64,000 nt of DNA from Crossiella cryophila (GTDB lineage Bacteria; Actinomycetota; Actinomycetes; Mycobacteriales; Pseudonocardiaceae): positions 1,612,001 through 1,676,000 of the forward strand of contig NZ_JACHMH010000001.1 of the NCBI RefSeq assembly GCF_014204915.1, in the 5' to 3' direction. Numbering within the stretch: position 1 is the first letter of the stretch; every line of letters starts with the position of its first letter. Shown here in pieces: positions 1 through 9,527 of this stretch. The notes under the pieces are model-generated. The model ran no database searches, was not told the DNA's origin, and saw nothing but the letters and a program-made list of their open reading frames with translations. Position numbers and translations under genes: made by a program.

Positions 1-891
1 GGGGCCCGCGTCCACCGCCTTGCGCAGTGCGATCGCGCCGCTGCGGGCGCTGAAACCGTGTGCCCTGGCCAGTTTGACCACCGAGCCGGTGGCCAGCAGG
101 TCGCCGAGCCGGATGCCGCCGCGGTCCACACCGGTGTCCGCGGCGGCCCGGTCCGGCACCCGCATGGAGTCGATCTCACCGGCGCCACCGGTGGCCCCGC
201 GCAGCAGGCGCCGGTTGATCACCACCGCGGAGCCGAGTCCGGCGCTGATCCAGATCAGCACGAAGTCCTGCACGTCCCCGGCCCGGCCGGAGGTCATCTC
301 CTCCAGCGCGACCAGGTTCACGTCGTTCTCCACCGTCACCGGCACCGCGAGCAGCTCGGTGAGCGTGCCTGGCACGTCGAAGCCCTCCCAGGTGCGCAGG
401 TGCGGGGCGAAGCCGAGGTGCCCGGTGACCGGGTTGACCCCGCCGGGCGCGCCGATGACCACCTGGCAGAGCCCGTTCGGGTCCACCCCGGCCCGGCTGG
501 CCGCGGCGGCCAGGGCGAGCTGGAAGGAGGCCAGCACCGCCTCGTGGCCGCCCCTTGGCAGCGCGGTGTGGTGCTCGGCCAGCAGCAGGCCGGTGATGTC
601 GGCGATGGCGATGTCCACCCCGCGCGGGGTGAGGTCCACCGCGGCCACGCTGGCCAGCGTGCCGTTGACGGTCCAGAGCTGGGCCCGTGGCCCCCGGCCG
701 CCGCCGCGGAGCCCGGCGCGCACCACGGCGCCCTCGGTCTCCAGTCTCGTCAGCAGTGCCGCGGTAGCCGGTTTCGACAGCCCGATCTGGGCTTCCAGCT
801 CGGACCGGGTGAGGGCGCCGTGCCGCAGCAACGCGTCAATGGCCGCGCGATCGTTGATCTCACGCAGCAGTCGCGGGCTACCGGCTCGCAT
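1..891 (-). CDS. ROK-family transcriptional regulator, 3' end cut by window edge
   Basis: A NagC/XylR-type sugar-responsive repressor; 297 codons are visible and the C-terminus lies outside the window. Residues about 10-50 form a winged helix-turn-helix (the helix contains IGLSKPATAALL). The rest has the ROK fold with IGAPGGVNP and WISAGLGSAVVI. After the conserved GATGGAGEI the usual zinc motif CxCGxxGC is absent; the protein continues with DSMRVPDRAA. ATG start at 891. The gene points away from DUF3159; a GlcNAc-kinase gene 1.8 kb away suggests an amino-sugar ligand (inference). An inverted repeat lies just upstream of its start and may serve autoregulation. Confidence 0.85.
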   Translation of the reverse strand, partial: MRAGSPRLLREINDRAAIDALLRHGALTRSELEAQIGLSKPATAALLTRLETEGAVVRAGLRGGGRGPRAQLWTVNGTLASVAAVDLTPRGVDIAIADITGLLLAEHHTALPRGGHEAVLASFQLALAAAASRAGVDPNGLCQVVIGAPGGVNPVTGHLGFAPHLRTWEGFDVPGTLTELLAVPVTVENDVNLVALEEMTSGRAGDVQDFVLIWISAGLGSAVVINRRLLRGATGGAGEIDSMRVPDRAAADTGVDRGGIRLGDLLATGSVVKLARAHGFSARSGAIALRKAVDAGP

Positions 892-900
892 GACCCTCCT

Positions 901-919
901 GTCTGTTAACTTTCCAGAC
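901..919. promoter_or_regulatory. candidate ROK operator (inverted repeat GTCTG-N9-CAGAC)
   Basis: Ten bases upstream of the ROK start codon, GTCTG and CAGAC flank TTAACTTTC. The inner part GTTAACTTTCCAGA matches GATAGTTTTCCGGA before the kinase gene (2743-2756) at 10 of 14 positions. Function is inferred. Confidence 0.35.
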
Positions 920-1082
920 GATTTCGGGTCACCGTAGTGACCGCCCTCACCCCGGTCAACGGTTGGCATCCGTTTGTAACGTTCCTTACCGAAACAGGCA
1001 ACATCCGCCGCCACCTGGATCGGCTTAGGTTCGCCTCACTTCTTGGTGGGATCTGGGCGCTGGATGAGGCAGGCTGGTACCC

Positions 1083-1760
1083 GTGGAACCCTCCGCCGAT
1101 TCCCGTCCGGCCGCAGGCCAGGAGTCCCTCGGTGCCCTGCTCGGCGGCCGGGGCGGCGCGGTCGACGCCACCCTGCCGCCACTGGCGTTCGTGGTGGGCT
1201 GGCTGCTCTTCGACGAATCGATCTGGATCGGCTCGGCGGTCGCGCTGGTCGTCGGGCTGGCCATCGCCGGTTACCGGCTGAGCAAGGGCGACCGGCCGCG
1301 CGCGGTGCTGCTGGGCATGCTCGGGGTGTGCGCGGCCGCGCTGGTCGCCCTCTACACCGGCCGGGCCGCGGACTTCTTCCTGGTCCAGCTGCTCTCCAAC
1401 GTGGCGAGCGCACTGGCCTGGCTGGTCAGCATCGTGATCGGCTGGCCACTGCTGGGCGTGGTGGTCGGCACCGCGCTCGGCCAGCGCACCCGCTGGCGCC
1501 GCGACCCCGAGCTGCTGCGCGCCTACCGGCTGGCCAGCTGGGTGTGGGTCGGCCAGTACCTGGTGCGGATCGTGGTGTTCAGCTCGCTGTGGTGGATCGA
1601 CGCGGTGATCGCGCTCGGGGTGTCCAGGGTGGCGCTGAGCTGGCCGCTGGTGGCGCTGTGCGTGGCGGTCAGCGGCTGGGTGCTGTTCCGGGTGCTGCCC
1701 GCCGGCCACCCCGGCATCCGGCATCCCCGGACGCCGGAGCAGCAGGTCACGCCTGGCTGA
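1083..1760 (+). CDS. DUF3159 integral membrane protein
   Basis: A 225-residue actinobacterial membrane protein of the DUF3159 family; its function is unknown. The sequence shows about five or six hydrophobic segments: two near residues 33-62, one near 75-95, one near 105-130, and two in the last 70 residues (around YLVRIVVFSSLWWIDAVIALG and the closing LVALCVAVSGWVLF). GTG start at 1083 with a purine-rich stretch (GATGAGGCAGG) upstream. Its stop overlaps the convergent kinase gene by 14 bases. Confidence 0.75.
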   Translation: MEPSADSRPAAGQESLGALLGGRGGAVDATLPPLAFVVGWLLFDESIWIGSAVALVVGLAIAGYRLSKGDRPRAVLLGMLGVCAAALVALYTGRAADFFLVQLLSNVASALAWLVSIVIGWPLLGVVVGTALGQRTRWRRDPELLRAYRLASWVWVGQYLVRIVVFSSLWWIDAVIALGVSRVALSWPLVALCVAVSGWVLFRVLPAGHPGIRHPRTPEQQVTPG

Positions 1761-2709
1761 GCTTGGCGTGCAGGGCCTGCGCGGCCGCCGGGTCGGTGAT
1801 CACCGCCAGCGCCGCCAGCCAGGCCGCGCCGATGGTGCCGTCCGCGGCCACCCGGACCGGACCGCCGGTACGCCGGGTCAGCTCGGCCCGGACCCGGTCG
1901 CCGACCGGGGTGTCCGCGGTGACCAGGCTGCCGGTGAGCACCACCGGAGAAGTGTCCTCGGCGGTGCGGGTGGCCAGTGCGATCCCGGTGAGGTGCTGGG
2001 CGCCGCGTTCCACGATGTCCGCGGCGGACTGGTCCGCTCTGGCGGTGCTGGTGACCAATGGGGCGAAGCCGGCCAGCCGGATCGGTGACTCCGCGTTCAC
2101 CGCGGTGATCAGTGCCCGCCGGGCCCGCACCTGGTCCGGATCCGGGGTCAGCCCGGCGTGCGCGAACACCGCCTCGCCCAGCGGACCGAGGTCCTCATGC
2201 GCCTCCACCCGGCGCAGCGTGGCCCGCACCGCCTCCCGGCCCAGCCAGTAGGCCGAGCCCTCATCACCCAGCAGCCAGCCGAAACCGCCCGCCGTGGCCA
2301 CCATCCGGTGGCCGGAGATCCGGGCCGCGATCGAGCCGGTGCCCGCGACCAGCACGGTGCCCTCGCCGGTGGCCGCGGCGGTGGCGAAGGCCGCCTCGCA
2401 GTCGGCCACCACGCGGATCTCACAGGTCAGTCCGGTGGCCCTGAGCGCGGCGTCGAACAGCGCGCGCACCGAGGGGTCGGCCATCTTGGCCACCCCGGCC
2501 AGGCCCACCACCAGTCCGCCCACCCCGGCCGGATCGCCGCCGCCGAGTGCCTGGCCGACGGCCTGCGCGATCCTGGCCGCGGCCACCCCCGGCGGGTGCG
2601 CGTTGGGGTTGCCGCCCTCGGCCCGCCCCGTGCCCAGGTGCGCGCCGGTGTCGGAGATCAGCAACGCCCGGGTGGTGGTCGCGCCGGTGTCCACGCCGAG
2701 GAAGTTCAT
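1747..2709 (-). CDS. BadF/BadG-type N-acetylglucosamine kinase
   Basis: A 320-residue sugar kinase of the ASKHA superfamily (BcrAD_BadFG domain), probably phosphorylating GlcNAc to GlcNAc-6-phosphate in the cytoplasm. The N-terminal phosphate-1 motif is FLGVDTGATTTRALL, the adenosine/phosphate-2 region is VLVAGTGSIA, and FGWLLGDEGSAYWLGREA is the hallmark glycine-rich motif of NagK-like members. ATG at 2709 is preferred because it puts the phosphate-1 motif at the N-terminus; the frame stays open 66 bases further upstream. It would feed NagA at 16.1 kb, and the ROK regulator next door is a plausible controller (inference). Confidence 0.85.
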   Translation of the reverse strand: MNFLGVDTGATTTRALLISDTGAHLGTGRAEGGNPNAHPPGVAAARIAQAVGQALGGGDPAGVGGLVVGLAGVAKMADPSVRALFDAALRATGLTCEIRVVADCEAAFATAAATGEGTVLVAGTGSIAARISGHRMVATAGGFGWLLGDEGSAYWLGREAVRATLRRVEAHEDLGPLGEAVFAHAGLTPDPDQVRARRALITAVNAESPIRLAGFAPLVTSTARADQSAADIVERGAQHLTGIALATRTAEDTSPVVLTGSLVTADTPVGDRVRAELTRRTGGPVRVAADGTIGAAWLAALAVITDPAAAQALHAKLSQA

Positions 2710-2742
2710 CGTCACCCGCTCGATTCGATGGCTGGAGTTGTA

Positions 2743-2756
2743 GATAGTTTTCCGGA
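2743..2756. promoter_or_regulatory. candidate ROK operator upstream of GlcNAc kinase
   Basis: GATAGTTTTCCGGA in the AT-richer divergent spacer (2710-2817) resembles GTTAACTTTCCAGA at 905-918 in front of the ROK gene. A second AT-rich element, ATTAACTAAAAGTTC, lies near 2778-2792. Based on similarity only. Confidence 0.3.
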
Positions 2757-2817
2757 TCAGTGGCAAACTGGACAAGAATTAACTAAAAGTTCTGGGGAGG
2801 AACAGGGGGCGGCTGCC

Positions 2818-3429
2818 GTGTTCCACATGGACGTGCCACCGCTACTACCGGGGCACCGCTCGTTCGACGCGCTGGTCTTCGATCTGGACGGCACGCTGGT
2901 CGACTCGCACGCGGTGCACCGGGCCGCGTTGCGGGAGGTCTTCGCTCGGCACGGGTTGAGTGTGCCCGCCACGGCCGGTGAACCGGAGGGGATCGCGTTC
3001 ACCGACTGGGCGGCGCGACTGGTGCACCGGGGCCTGCTGCCGAAGGACCTGCCGGTGCGCGGGCTGCAGCAGGAGATCCAGCGCGCGGTGCTGGGCAGGC
3101 TGGCGCAGGTGCGGGAGGTGCCGAGGGTGGTCGCGATGGCCCGCTGGGCGCAGGGCCGGGTGCCCACCGCGGTGACCACCAGCAGCAGCCGGGGCACCGC
3201 GCAGGCCATCCTGCTGGCCACCGGCCTGCGCGGGCTGTTCGACGTGCTGATCACCAGGGAGCAGGTCATGCGCGGCAAACCGGCCCCCGACCTGTTCCTG
3301 CTGGCCGCCACCGTGCTCGGCGCGGTGCCCGCCCGCTGCCTGGTGTTCGAGGACACCGAGAGCGGGCTGTACGCGGCCGGGCGGGCGGGCATGCGCGCGG
3401 TGGACATCCGCCCGCACCGCTCACGCTGA
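2818..3429 (+). CDS. HAD-superfamily phosphatase / beta-phosphoglucomutase-like protein
   Basis: A 203-residue HAD subfamily IA hydrolase. Motif I is DLDGTLVDS (nucleophile and acid/base aspartates), motif II is TTSSS, motif III is the lysine in RGKPAPD, and motif IV is FEDTESG. An alpha-helical cap lies between motifs I and II. The substrate is probably a phosphosugar or other small phosphoester but cannot be told from sequence. The GTG at 2818 follows an AGGGGGCGG stretch; the ATG at 2827 is the alternative. The last 9 bases overlap the convergent subtilase gene. Confidence 0.8.
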   Translation: MFHMDVPPLLPGHRSFDALVFDLDGTLVDSHAVHRAALREVFARHGLSVPATAGEPEGIAFTDWAARLVHRGLLPKDLPVRGLQQEIQRAVLGRLAQVREVPRVVAMARWAQGRVPTAVTTSSSRGTAQAILLATGLRGLFDVLITREQVMRGKPAPDLFLLAATVLGAVPARCLVFEDTESGLYAAGRAGMRAVDIRPHRSR

Positions 3430-6400
3430 CGGCAGCACCCGCGCCCGTGCGCCACTGCCGTTGTGGTGTTGCAGTACCAGCAGGTCCGGCCAGCCGACGC
3501 CGTGTTGTTGCAGGATCAGGCTGTTGCCGGGCTGGGCGGCGTAGACCAGTGAGGGCTTGCCGGAGCCCTTGGTGAACACCTTGGGCTGCAACGGGTCGAA
3601 GGCCATCGGGGTGCTGATCTCGCCGTCGCCCCACGGCCCCTGCACGCCCGCGACGTAGGTCAGCGGCGCGGAGTTGGCCTCGGGCTGGATGCCGAGGGCG
3701 AGCAGGGACACCGGCAGCACGATCACGTTGCTGTCGTAGAGGTTCGCGTCGGTGTCGCCGCCGAGTCCGTTCAGCGGTTGGACATCCACGGTCAGCGGGC
3801 CCTCGGGCAGGGTCAGGTCGTCGGTGCGGGCGACCAGCAGATCGGTGCCGGGCACCCTGGTGGCCAGGACCCGGTACTCGGGCCGGGCGTCGCCGGTGGT
3901 GCTGATCTCCACGTACGGCGTGACCGTGCCGCCGAGCAGCGCCCAGTCCCGTTTGGCGGCCAGGCCGAAGCCGAGCATCCCGCGGGCGCCTTCCAGTGGC
4001 GCGGTGCTGGTGGCGCCGACGTGCCGGAGTTCGCCGTCGGAGCTGCCGTGCAGTTCGAACACACTGGCCAGCGAGCGGTAGCCGAGGCTGCCAGCGCCCT
4101 GGTTGAGCCCGTCGCCGGTGAACCGCAGCAGCCGCCGGTCCCCACTGCGCAGCAGTTCGAGGCCGTTGTGCGCCACCGGTTTTGGCGCGGCGTGCACCGG
4201 CACCCGCAGGGCGGGGCCGGAGTCGGGGGTGAGCAGCAGGCGGCCGGAGACGTCGGGCAGGAACTGCCGGGGCAGGTTGTCCTGGGTGAGCGGGACGGTC
4301 GGGTCGGGGGTGCGCCGCAGCACCGCGGGCTCGACGTCCAGGGTGATCTTGACCTGCGCCGATCCGCCCGCCGGGACGGTCACCGACGCCGGTTCCACCC
4401 GGATTCGCGCGCCGGGCATGGTGGTGGCCGCGGCGTACCCGGTGCGCACCGTGCGGGCCGCGCCCTTGCTGCGGATGATCACGTTGCGGGACAAGGAGAC
4501 CGGTTTCTCCGCGGGCACCGCGCCAAAGGTGACGCTGACCGCCTCGGGGGCTTCGGCGGCGTAGGCGAGCAGTTCGGTTTCCAGTGCGGCCACCGCCTGC
4601 ACCCGGCCAGCGCCACTGCGCCGCGGGCCGGTCACCGCGGCCTTGTGCCGGATGTCCGCGCCCGCGGTGTTCATCAGCGCCGCCTTGACCTCCGCCGGGG
4701 TCCAGTCCGGCCGCCGCTGTCGCAGCAGCGCGGCCAGTCCGGCCACGTGCGGGGCGGCCATCGAGGTGCCGGTCTGCACCGAGATCCCGCTGCCGGTGCC
4801 ACTGGCCGCCGAGGCGATGGTCTCGCCCGGCGCGGCCAGATCCGGCTTCACCGCGGGGAAGTGCACGCCACGCGCGGAGGACGGGCTGATCGTGTCGGTC
4901 AGCTCGGGCTTGCTGGCCGGGATCGCGTTGCGCCCCTCGCCGGAGAGCCGCACCCGCAGTGCCCCGGCCTTGGCCGCCTCGGCCAGTCCGGCGCCGCTGG
5001 TCGCGGTGAACTGGAACACCGGGATCTCCGGCACGCCGCTGATCCCGGCGGTGAAATCGTCCACGGTGGAGGACAGCAGCACCCCGGCCGCGCCCGCGGC
5101 GTGCGCCCAGGTGGCCCTGGCCGGGGAACCGCAGGCGCGGCGGGAGGTGTCCTCGTCCCAGTCCAGCCAGACCAGCTTGTCCCGCACCGCGGCGGTCTCC
5201 GCGGCGGAGTACTCGCGGCAGCCGTCCAGGTTCTCCGGCAGCGGCACCACCTGGCGGGTCAGGTCGAGCTTGGCGTAGCCGGGGTAGCTGAGGCTGAACT
5301 GCCCGGCCCGCTGGCCCGCCAGTGGTTGCGGGCCCAGCACGGTGGCCGCGTCGCGCAGCAGGTAGGCGTCCCGGCTGTTGGCCACGGTGAGCGCCTCGGG
5401 GGTGTTGCCGGGGGAGCCGCTGGCCCCGTAGAGGTCGCCGCCGTTGCCCGCCGAGGCCACCACCAGCGCGCCGTGCTCGGTGAGCTTGCGGGTGAACAGC
5501 GCCTCCGGGCTGTCCGGATCGCCGAAATCGCTGCCCAGGGACAGGTTCACCACGTCGAGCCGGTCGGCGGGGTCGCCGTCGCCGTTGGGGTCAAGGGCCC
5601 GGTCCAGGGCCGCGGTGACCAGGTCGGTGCCACCCGCGCAGCCGAAGACCTTGATCGCGTACAGCTTGGCCAGCGGCGCCGCGCCCGGTCCGATCCGCAG
5701 GCCGCTGACGTCCAGGTCCCGGTACTCGGTGACCGGCGTGCCGTCCTGGCGCACGCCGAACCCGGCCGCACTGCCCGCCACGTGCGTGCCGTGGCCGCCG
5801 CAGGAGAGCGGGTTGTCATCGGGCTTGGGCGGCACGCCGCGGACCGGGTCGTAGGCGTCCCCGGCCAGGTCCACGCCGCCGATCACCTTGGCGGTCGGGA
5901 AGAACCGGGGATCCGCCTTGACCGGGTCCAGCGCGGCGAAGGAACCGGTGCCGCCGAAGTCGGCGTGGGTGTAGTCGATGCCGTCGTCCACGATGCCGAT
6001 CCGCACGCCCGCGCCGAGGGCGCCCAGGCGCTGCCAGGCGGCCACCGCGCCGGTCAGCGGGCCCGCGCCCGCGTTGGTGCGGAAGTGCCGGGTGGCCGGG
6101 CGCACCGAGCGCACCTCGGGCGCGCCCGCCAGTTCACGCAGGGCCGTGGCCTCCGCCCGGACCAGCAGCCCGGCCACCGCGGTGGTCCGGCGCAGCAGCC
6201 GGGACCGGGCGTCCCTGGCCCGCAGCCGGTTGACCACCTGCTCTCCGGCGCGGGCCCCGCTCAGTTCCACGAAGGCGGTGACCGGGCCGGACCTGCCAGC
6301 TAGCGTGGTGGCGGACATTCGTGGCAGCGCTCCCACCCGCGGTGTGCCCAGGCCGGGCGCGAGCAGTGGCTCTTCCAGCGCCCCCGCTGGCACCGCGCCA

Positions 6401-6453
6401 CCGGCGCAGAGCAGCGCGGCGAGGCTGAGCAGGGCAAGACTGCGCGTATTCAT
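3421..6453 (-). CDS. secreted S8 (subtilisin-like) serine peptidase
   Basis: A 1010-residue exported protease. A signal peptide (residues 1-25, ending AGA) is followed by an inhibitor-I9-like prosegment (about 55-120). The S8 catalytic domain has Asp156 (GIVDDGIDYTH), His221 (GGHGTHVAG), the oxyanion Asn in VVASAGNGG and Ser564 (TGTSMAAPHVAG). A PA-type insertion lies at about 375-510. The C-terminal 400 residues are beta-rich (Fn3-like, no recognised enzyme), typical of large actinobacterial subtilases. Its start codon overlaps the first ACATCCGAKGT-type site of the fucose promoter region. Confidence 0.9.
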   Translation of the reverse strand: MNTRSLALLSLAALLCAGGAVPAGALEEPLLAPGLGTPRVGALPRMSATTLAGRSGPVTAFVELSGARAGEQVVNRLRARDARSRLLRRTTAVAGLLVRAEATALRELAGAPEVRSVRPATRHFRTNAGAGPLTGAVAAWQRLGALGAGVRIGIVDDGIDYTHADFGGTGSFAALDPVKADPRFFPTAKVIGGVDLAGDAYDPVRGVPPKPDDNPLSCGGHGTHVAGSAAGFGVRQDGTPVTEYRDLDVSGLRIGPGAAPLAKLYAIKVFGCAGGTDLVTAALDRALDPNGDGDPADRLDVVNLSLGSDFGDPDSPEALFTRKLTEHGALVVASAGNGGDLYGASGSPGNTPEALTVANSRDAYLLRDAATVLGPQPLAGQRAGQFSLSYPGYAKLDLTRQVVPLPENLDGCREYSAAETAAVRDKLVWLDWDEDTSRRACGSPARATWAHAAGAAGVLLSSTVDDFTAGISGVPEIPVFQFTATSGAGLAEAAKAGALRVRLSGEGRNAIPASKPELTDTISPSSARGVHFPAVKPDLAAPGETIASAASGTGSGISVQTGTSMAAPHVAGLAALLRQRRPDWTPAEVKAALMNTAGADIRHKAAVTGPRRSGAGRVQAVAALETELLAYAAEAPEAVSVTFGAVPAEKPVSLSRNVIIRSKGAARTVRTGYAAATTMPGARIRVEPASVTVPAGGSAQVKITLDVEPAVLRRTPDPTVPLTQDNLPRQFLPDVSGRLLLTPDSGPALRVPVHAAPKPVAHNGLELLRSGDRRLLRFTGDGLNQGAGSLGYRSLASVFELHGSSDGELRHVGATSTAPLEGARGMLGFGLAAKRDWALLGGTVTPYVEISTTGDARPEYRVLATRVPGTDLLVARTDDLTLPEGPLTVDVQPLNGLGGDTDANLYDSNVIVLPVSLLALGIQPEANSAPLTYVAGVQGPWGDGEISTPMAFDPLQPKVFTKGSGKPSLVYAAQPGNSLILQQHGVGWPDLLVLQHHNGSGARARVLPSA

Positions 6454-6480
6454 CCGAGGTGTTTACCGTTCATCCGACGT
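6451..6480. promoter_or_regulatory. two direct copies of CATCCGANGT, candidate fucose-regulator operators
   Basis: CATCCGAGGT (6451-6460) and CATCCGACGT (6471-6480) are in direct orientation exactly 20 bp apart, between the subtilase start and the fucose operon. The same element recurs at 6526-6535 and, inverted, upstream of the FCD regulator at 15906-15916. The recurrence at both ends of the locus supports an operator for that regulator (inference). Confidence 0.5.
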
Positions 6481-6524
6481 GAGGGTTGCCAGGGGCACTA
6501 GACACTCGGCTAAGTTGGCGATAT

Positions 6525-6535
6525 ACATCCGATGT
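6525..6535. promoter_or_regulatory. palindromic operator ACATCCGATGT before fucose operon
   Basis: ACATC-C-GATGT is a perfect 5+1+5 palindrome 36 bp upstream of the first gene of the L-fucose operon. It is the best-conserved copy of the motif shared with the regulator's own upstream region. Confidence 0.55.
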
Positions 6536-6571
6536 CTGGGGATGGCTCCGGAGACGACGAGGAGTGACACC

Positions 6572-7438
6572 GTGCAGCTCTTGCGGCTTGGCGACCCTGG
6601 CAGCGAGGCGCCCGCGGTGCGTGCCGGCGACGGCACGCTCCATGACCTGCGCCCGCTGACCGCCGACATCACCGGCGCCTTCCTCGCCGCCGACGGGCTG
6701 GCCCGCACCGCCGCGGCGCTGGCCGCCGGCGAGCTGCCGGTGCTGGCCGATCCCGGCGACGGCTCCGGCCTGCGGGTCGGGGCGCCCATCGCGCAGCCCG
6801 GCAAGATCGTCTGCATTGGCCTCAACTACCGCGACCACGCCGAGGAGACCGGGGCCGAGCTGCCGGCCGAGCCGGTGATGTTCATGAAGGCTCCGGACAC
6901 CTTGGTCGGACCGTACGACGAGGTGCTGGTGCCGCGCCGCTCGGTCAAGACGGACTGGGAGGTCGAGCTCGGTGTGATCATCGGCAGGACCGCCCGGTAC
7001 CTGGAGGACCACGAAAGCGCACTCGCCTGCGTGGCCGGGTACGCGGTCTCGCACGATGTCTCCGAACGCGAGTTCCAGCTGGAGCGCGGCGGCACCTGGG
7101 ACAAGGGCAAGTCCTGCGAGACCTTCAACCCGCTCGGCCCGTACCTGGTGCCCGCGAGCGAGGTCGGCGACGTGCAGTCGCTGTCGCTGAAGCTCTCGGT
7201 CAACGGCGTGGCCCGGCAGGACGGCAGCACCAAGAACATGATCTTCTCGGTGGCCGAGTGCATCCGCTACCTGAGCCAGTTCCTGGTGCTGCGGCCCGGC
7301 GACCTGATCAACACCGGCACCCCGGCCGGCGTGGCCCTCGGCCAGGCCGAGCCCAAGCCGTACCTGCGCGCGGGCGATGTGGTGGAGCTGGAGATCGAGG
7401 GCCTCGGCCGTCAGCGGCAGACCTTCGGGCAGGCCTGA
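6572..7438 (+). CDS. fumarylacetoacetate-hydrolase family, probable 2,4-diketo-3-deoxy-L-fuconate hydrolase
   Basis: A 288-residue FAH-fold hydrolase. It probably cleaves 2,4-diketo-3-deoxy-L-fuconate to pyruvate and L-lactate, the last step of oxidative fucose breakdown. Motifs: [13 protein letters not shown], the metal-binding acidic set ([32 protein letters not shown]) and [12 protein letters not shown] near the C-terminus. The GTG at 6572 is preceded by GACGAGGAG at proper spacing; an upstream ATG at 6542 is less likely. First gene of the operon; the next gene starts one base after its stop. Function follows from family plus operon context. Confidence 0.85.
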   Translation: MQLLRLGDPGSEAPAVRAGDGTLHDLRPLTADITGAFLAADGLARTAAALAAGELPVLADPGDGSGLRVGAPIAQPGKIVCIGLNYRDHAEETGAELPAEPVMFMKAPDTLVGPYDEVLVPRRSVKTDWEVELGVIIGRTARYLEDHESALACVAGYAVSHDVSEREFQLERGGTWDKGKSCETFNPLGPYLVPASEVGDVQSLSLKLSVNGVARQDGSTKNMIFSVAECIRYLSQFLVLRPGDLINTGTPAGVALGQAEPKPYLRAGDVVELEIEGLGRQRQTFGQA

Positions 7439-7439
7439 C

Positions 7440-8741
7440 ATGTCCCTGATCACCGCGGTGGACGTGCTCGACGTCCGCTTCCCCACCTCGCTCGAGCTGG
7501 ACGGCTCGGACGCGATGAACCCCGATCCCGACTACTCCGCGGCCTACGTGGTGCTGCGCACCGAGGACGGCGCCGTCGGCCAGGGCTTCGCCTTCACCAT
7601 CGGCCGCGGCAACGACGTGCAGGCCGCCGCGATCCAGGCGCTGTCCCCGCACCTGGTCGGCTCGCCCGCGCCGACCACCGCGGCCGAGCTGGGCGCGCTG
7701 TCCCGGCGGCTGATCGGCGACTCGCAGCTGCGCTGGCTGGGCCCGGAGAAGGGCGTGGTGCACATGGCGGTCGGCGCGGTGGTCAACGCCGCCTGGGACC
7801 TGGCCGCCCGCGCCGCCGGGTTACCGCTGTGGCGCTTCCTGGCCGAGCTGACCCCGGAGGAGATCGTCAGCCTGGTCGACTTCCGCTACCTCACCGACGT
7901 GCTCACCCCGGACCAGGCGCTGGAGATCCTGCGCGCGGGCCAGGCCGGCAAGGCGGAGCGGATCGAGAAGCTGCTGGCCGAGGGCTACCCGGCCTACACC
8001 ACCTCGCCCGGCTGGCTCGGCTACAGCGACGAGAAGCTCACCCGGCTCACCCGCGAGGCCGTGCAGGACGGCTTCGGGATGATCAAGCTCAAGGTCGGCG
8101 GCAACCTGGACGACGACGTGCGCCGGATGAAGCTGGCCCGCGAGGTGGTCGGCCCGGACTACCCGATCGCGGTGGACGCCAACCAGCGCTGGGACGTGGC
8201 CGACGCGGTCGCCTGGATGCAGGCGCTGGCCCCCTACCGGCCGTACTGGATCGAGGAGCCCACCTCCCCGGACGACGTGCTCGGCCACCGGGCCATCGCC
8301 GAGGCGATCAGGCCGATCAAGGTGGCCACCGGCGAGCACGTGCACAACCGGGTGATGTTCAAGCAGCTGCTCTCCGCCGGGGCCATCGACGTGCTGCAAC
8401 TGGACGCGGCCAGGGTCGGCGGGGTCAACGAGAACCTGGCCATCCTGCTGCTCGCGGCCAAGTTCGGCGTGCCGGTCTGCCCGCACGCCGGCGGGGTCGG
8501 ACTGTGCGAGCTGGTGCAGCACCTGGCGATGTTCGACTACGTTGCCGTCTCGGGATCTCTGGACGGGCGGGTGATCGAATGGGTGGACCACCTGCACGAG
8601 CACTTCACCGACCCGGCGATCGTGCGCGACGGCCGCTACCGCACCCCCACCACCCCGGGTTTCTCCGCCGAGATGAAACCCGCCACCCTGCACGGATTCC
8701 GCTACCCGGACGGTCCTGAGTGGACGGAGTTGTCCCGATGA
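7440..8741 (+). CDS. fucD: L-fuconate dehydratase
   Basis: A 433-residue enolase-superfamily enzyme that dehydrates L-fuconate to 2-keto-3-deoxy-L-fuconate. The visible catalytic set matches characterised FucD: Lys216 and Lys218 in IKLKVG, metal ligands Asp246 (VDANQRWD), Glu272 (IEEPTSPDD) and Glu299 (TGEHVHNR), and the general base His349 (CPHAGGVGL). The N-terminal capping-domain motif [17 protein letters not shown] is characteristic of the FucD subgroup. Leu128 uses the rare TTA codon. The stop overlaps the next start (ATGA). Confidence 0.92.
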   Translation: MSLITAVDVLDVRFPTSLELDGSDAMNPDPDYSAAYVVLRTEDGAVGQGFAFTIGRGNDVQAAAIQALSPHLVGSPAPTTAAELGALSRRLIGDSQLRWLGPEKGVVHMAVGAVVNAAWDLAARAAGLPLWRFLAELTPEEIVSLVDFRYLTDVLTPDQALEILRAGQAGKAERIEKLLAEGYPAYTTSPGWLGYSDEKLTRLTREAVQDGFGMIKLKVGGNLDDDVRRMKLAREVVGPDYPIAVDANQRWDVADAVAWMQALAPYRPYWIEEPTSPDDVLGHRAIAEAIRPIKVATGEHVHNRVMFKQLLSAGAIDVLQLDAARVGGVNENLAILLLAAKFGVPVCPHAGGVGLCELVQHLAMFDYVAVSGSLDGRVIEWVDHLHEHFTDPAIVRDGRYRTPTTPGFSAEMKPATLHGFRYPDGPEWTELSR

Positions 8742-9493
8742 GCACCGAGTTCGACGGATTGGTCGCCGTGATCACCGGCGGCGCCTCCGGCATCGGCCTG
8801 GCCACCGCGCAAACGCTGTCCGCGCGCGGGGCGAAGGTCGCCTGCCTCGACCTCAACCCCGAGGTCCCGGAACCACTGGTCGGCGTGCGCTGCGACGTGG
8901 CCGACGACGCCACCGTGGTGGCCGCCGTGGACGCGGTCTTCGCCGAGTTCGGCCGGATCGACATCCTGGTCAACAACGCCGGCATCGGCGCCCAGGGCGA
9001 TGTGGGCGCCAACCCGGACGAGGAATGGGCCAGGGTGCTGGACATCAACGTGGTCGGCATGGCCAGGGTCAGCCGGGCCGCGCTGCCCTACCTGCGCCGC
9101 TCGCCAGCGGCCGCGATCGTGAACACCTGCTCCATCGCCGCCTGGGCCGGACTGCCCCAGCGCGCGCTGTACTCGGCCAGCAAGGGCGCGGTCTACGGAC
9201 TCACCCTGGCCATGGCCGCCGACCACGTGCGCGAGGGCATCCGGGTCAACTGCGTGGCGCCGGGCACCGTGGACACCCCCTGGGTGGGCCGCCTGCTCGA
9301 CGCCGCGCCCGATCCGGCCGCCGAGCGCGCCGCGCTCTCGGCGCGCCAGCCCACCGGCCGCCTGGTCTCCGCCGACGAGGTGGCCAACGCCATCGCCTAC
9401 CTCGCCGGACCCGCCTCGGGTGCCACCGTCGGCACCGTGCTCGCCGTGGACGGCGGGATGCACGGGTTGCGGCTGCGGCCGCAGCCCAGTTGA
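8738..9493 (+). CDS. SDR-family 2-keto-3-deoxy-L-fuconate dehydrogenase
   Basis: A 251-residue classical short-chain dehydrogenase. It has the nucleotide-binding TGGASGIG (about residues 14-21), the structural NNAG, the catalytic serine region NTCSIAAW and the active site YSASKG. It probably oxidises 2-keto-3-deoxy-L-fuconate to the 2,4-diketo acid using NAD+, between FucD and the FAH-type hydrolase encoded upstream. ATG at 8738 overlaps the fucD stop, so translation is likely coupled. Exact substrate is inferred from the operon. Confidence 0.85.
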   Translation: MSTEFDGLVAVITGGASGIGLATAQTLSARGAKVACLDLNPEVPEPLVGVRCDVADDATVVAAVDAVFAEFGRIDILVNNAGIGAQGDVGANPDEEWARVLDINVVGMARVSRAALPYLRRSPAAAIVNTCSIAAWAGLPQRALYSASKGAVYGLTLAMAADHVREGIRVNCVAPGTVDTPWVGRLLDAAPDPAAERAALSARQPTGRLVSADEVANAIAYLAGPASGATVGTVLAVDGGMHGLRLRPQPS

Positions 9494-9527
9494 GATCATC
9501 TCCACCACCGAGTCAAGGAGGACCGTG

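Noticed and set aside
3778..6303. Open frame of 841 codons on the + strand
   Set aside because: Shadow of the subtilase gene; composition is Gly/Arg/Val/His-rich without domains, whereas the minus strand encodes an intact S8 protease.
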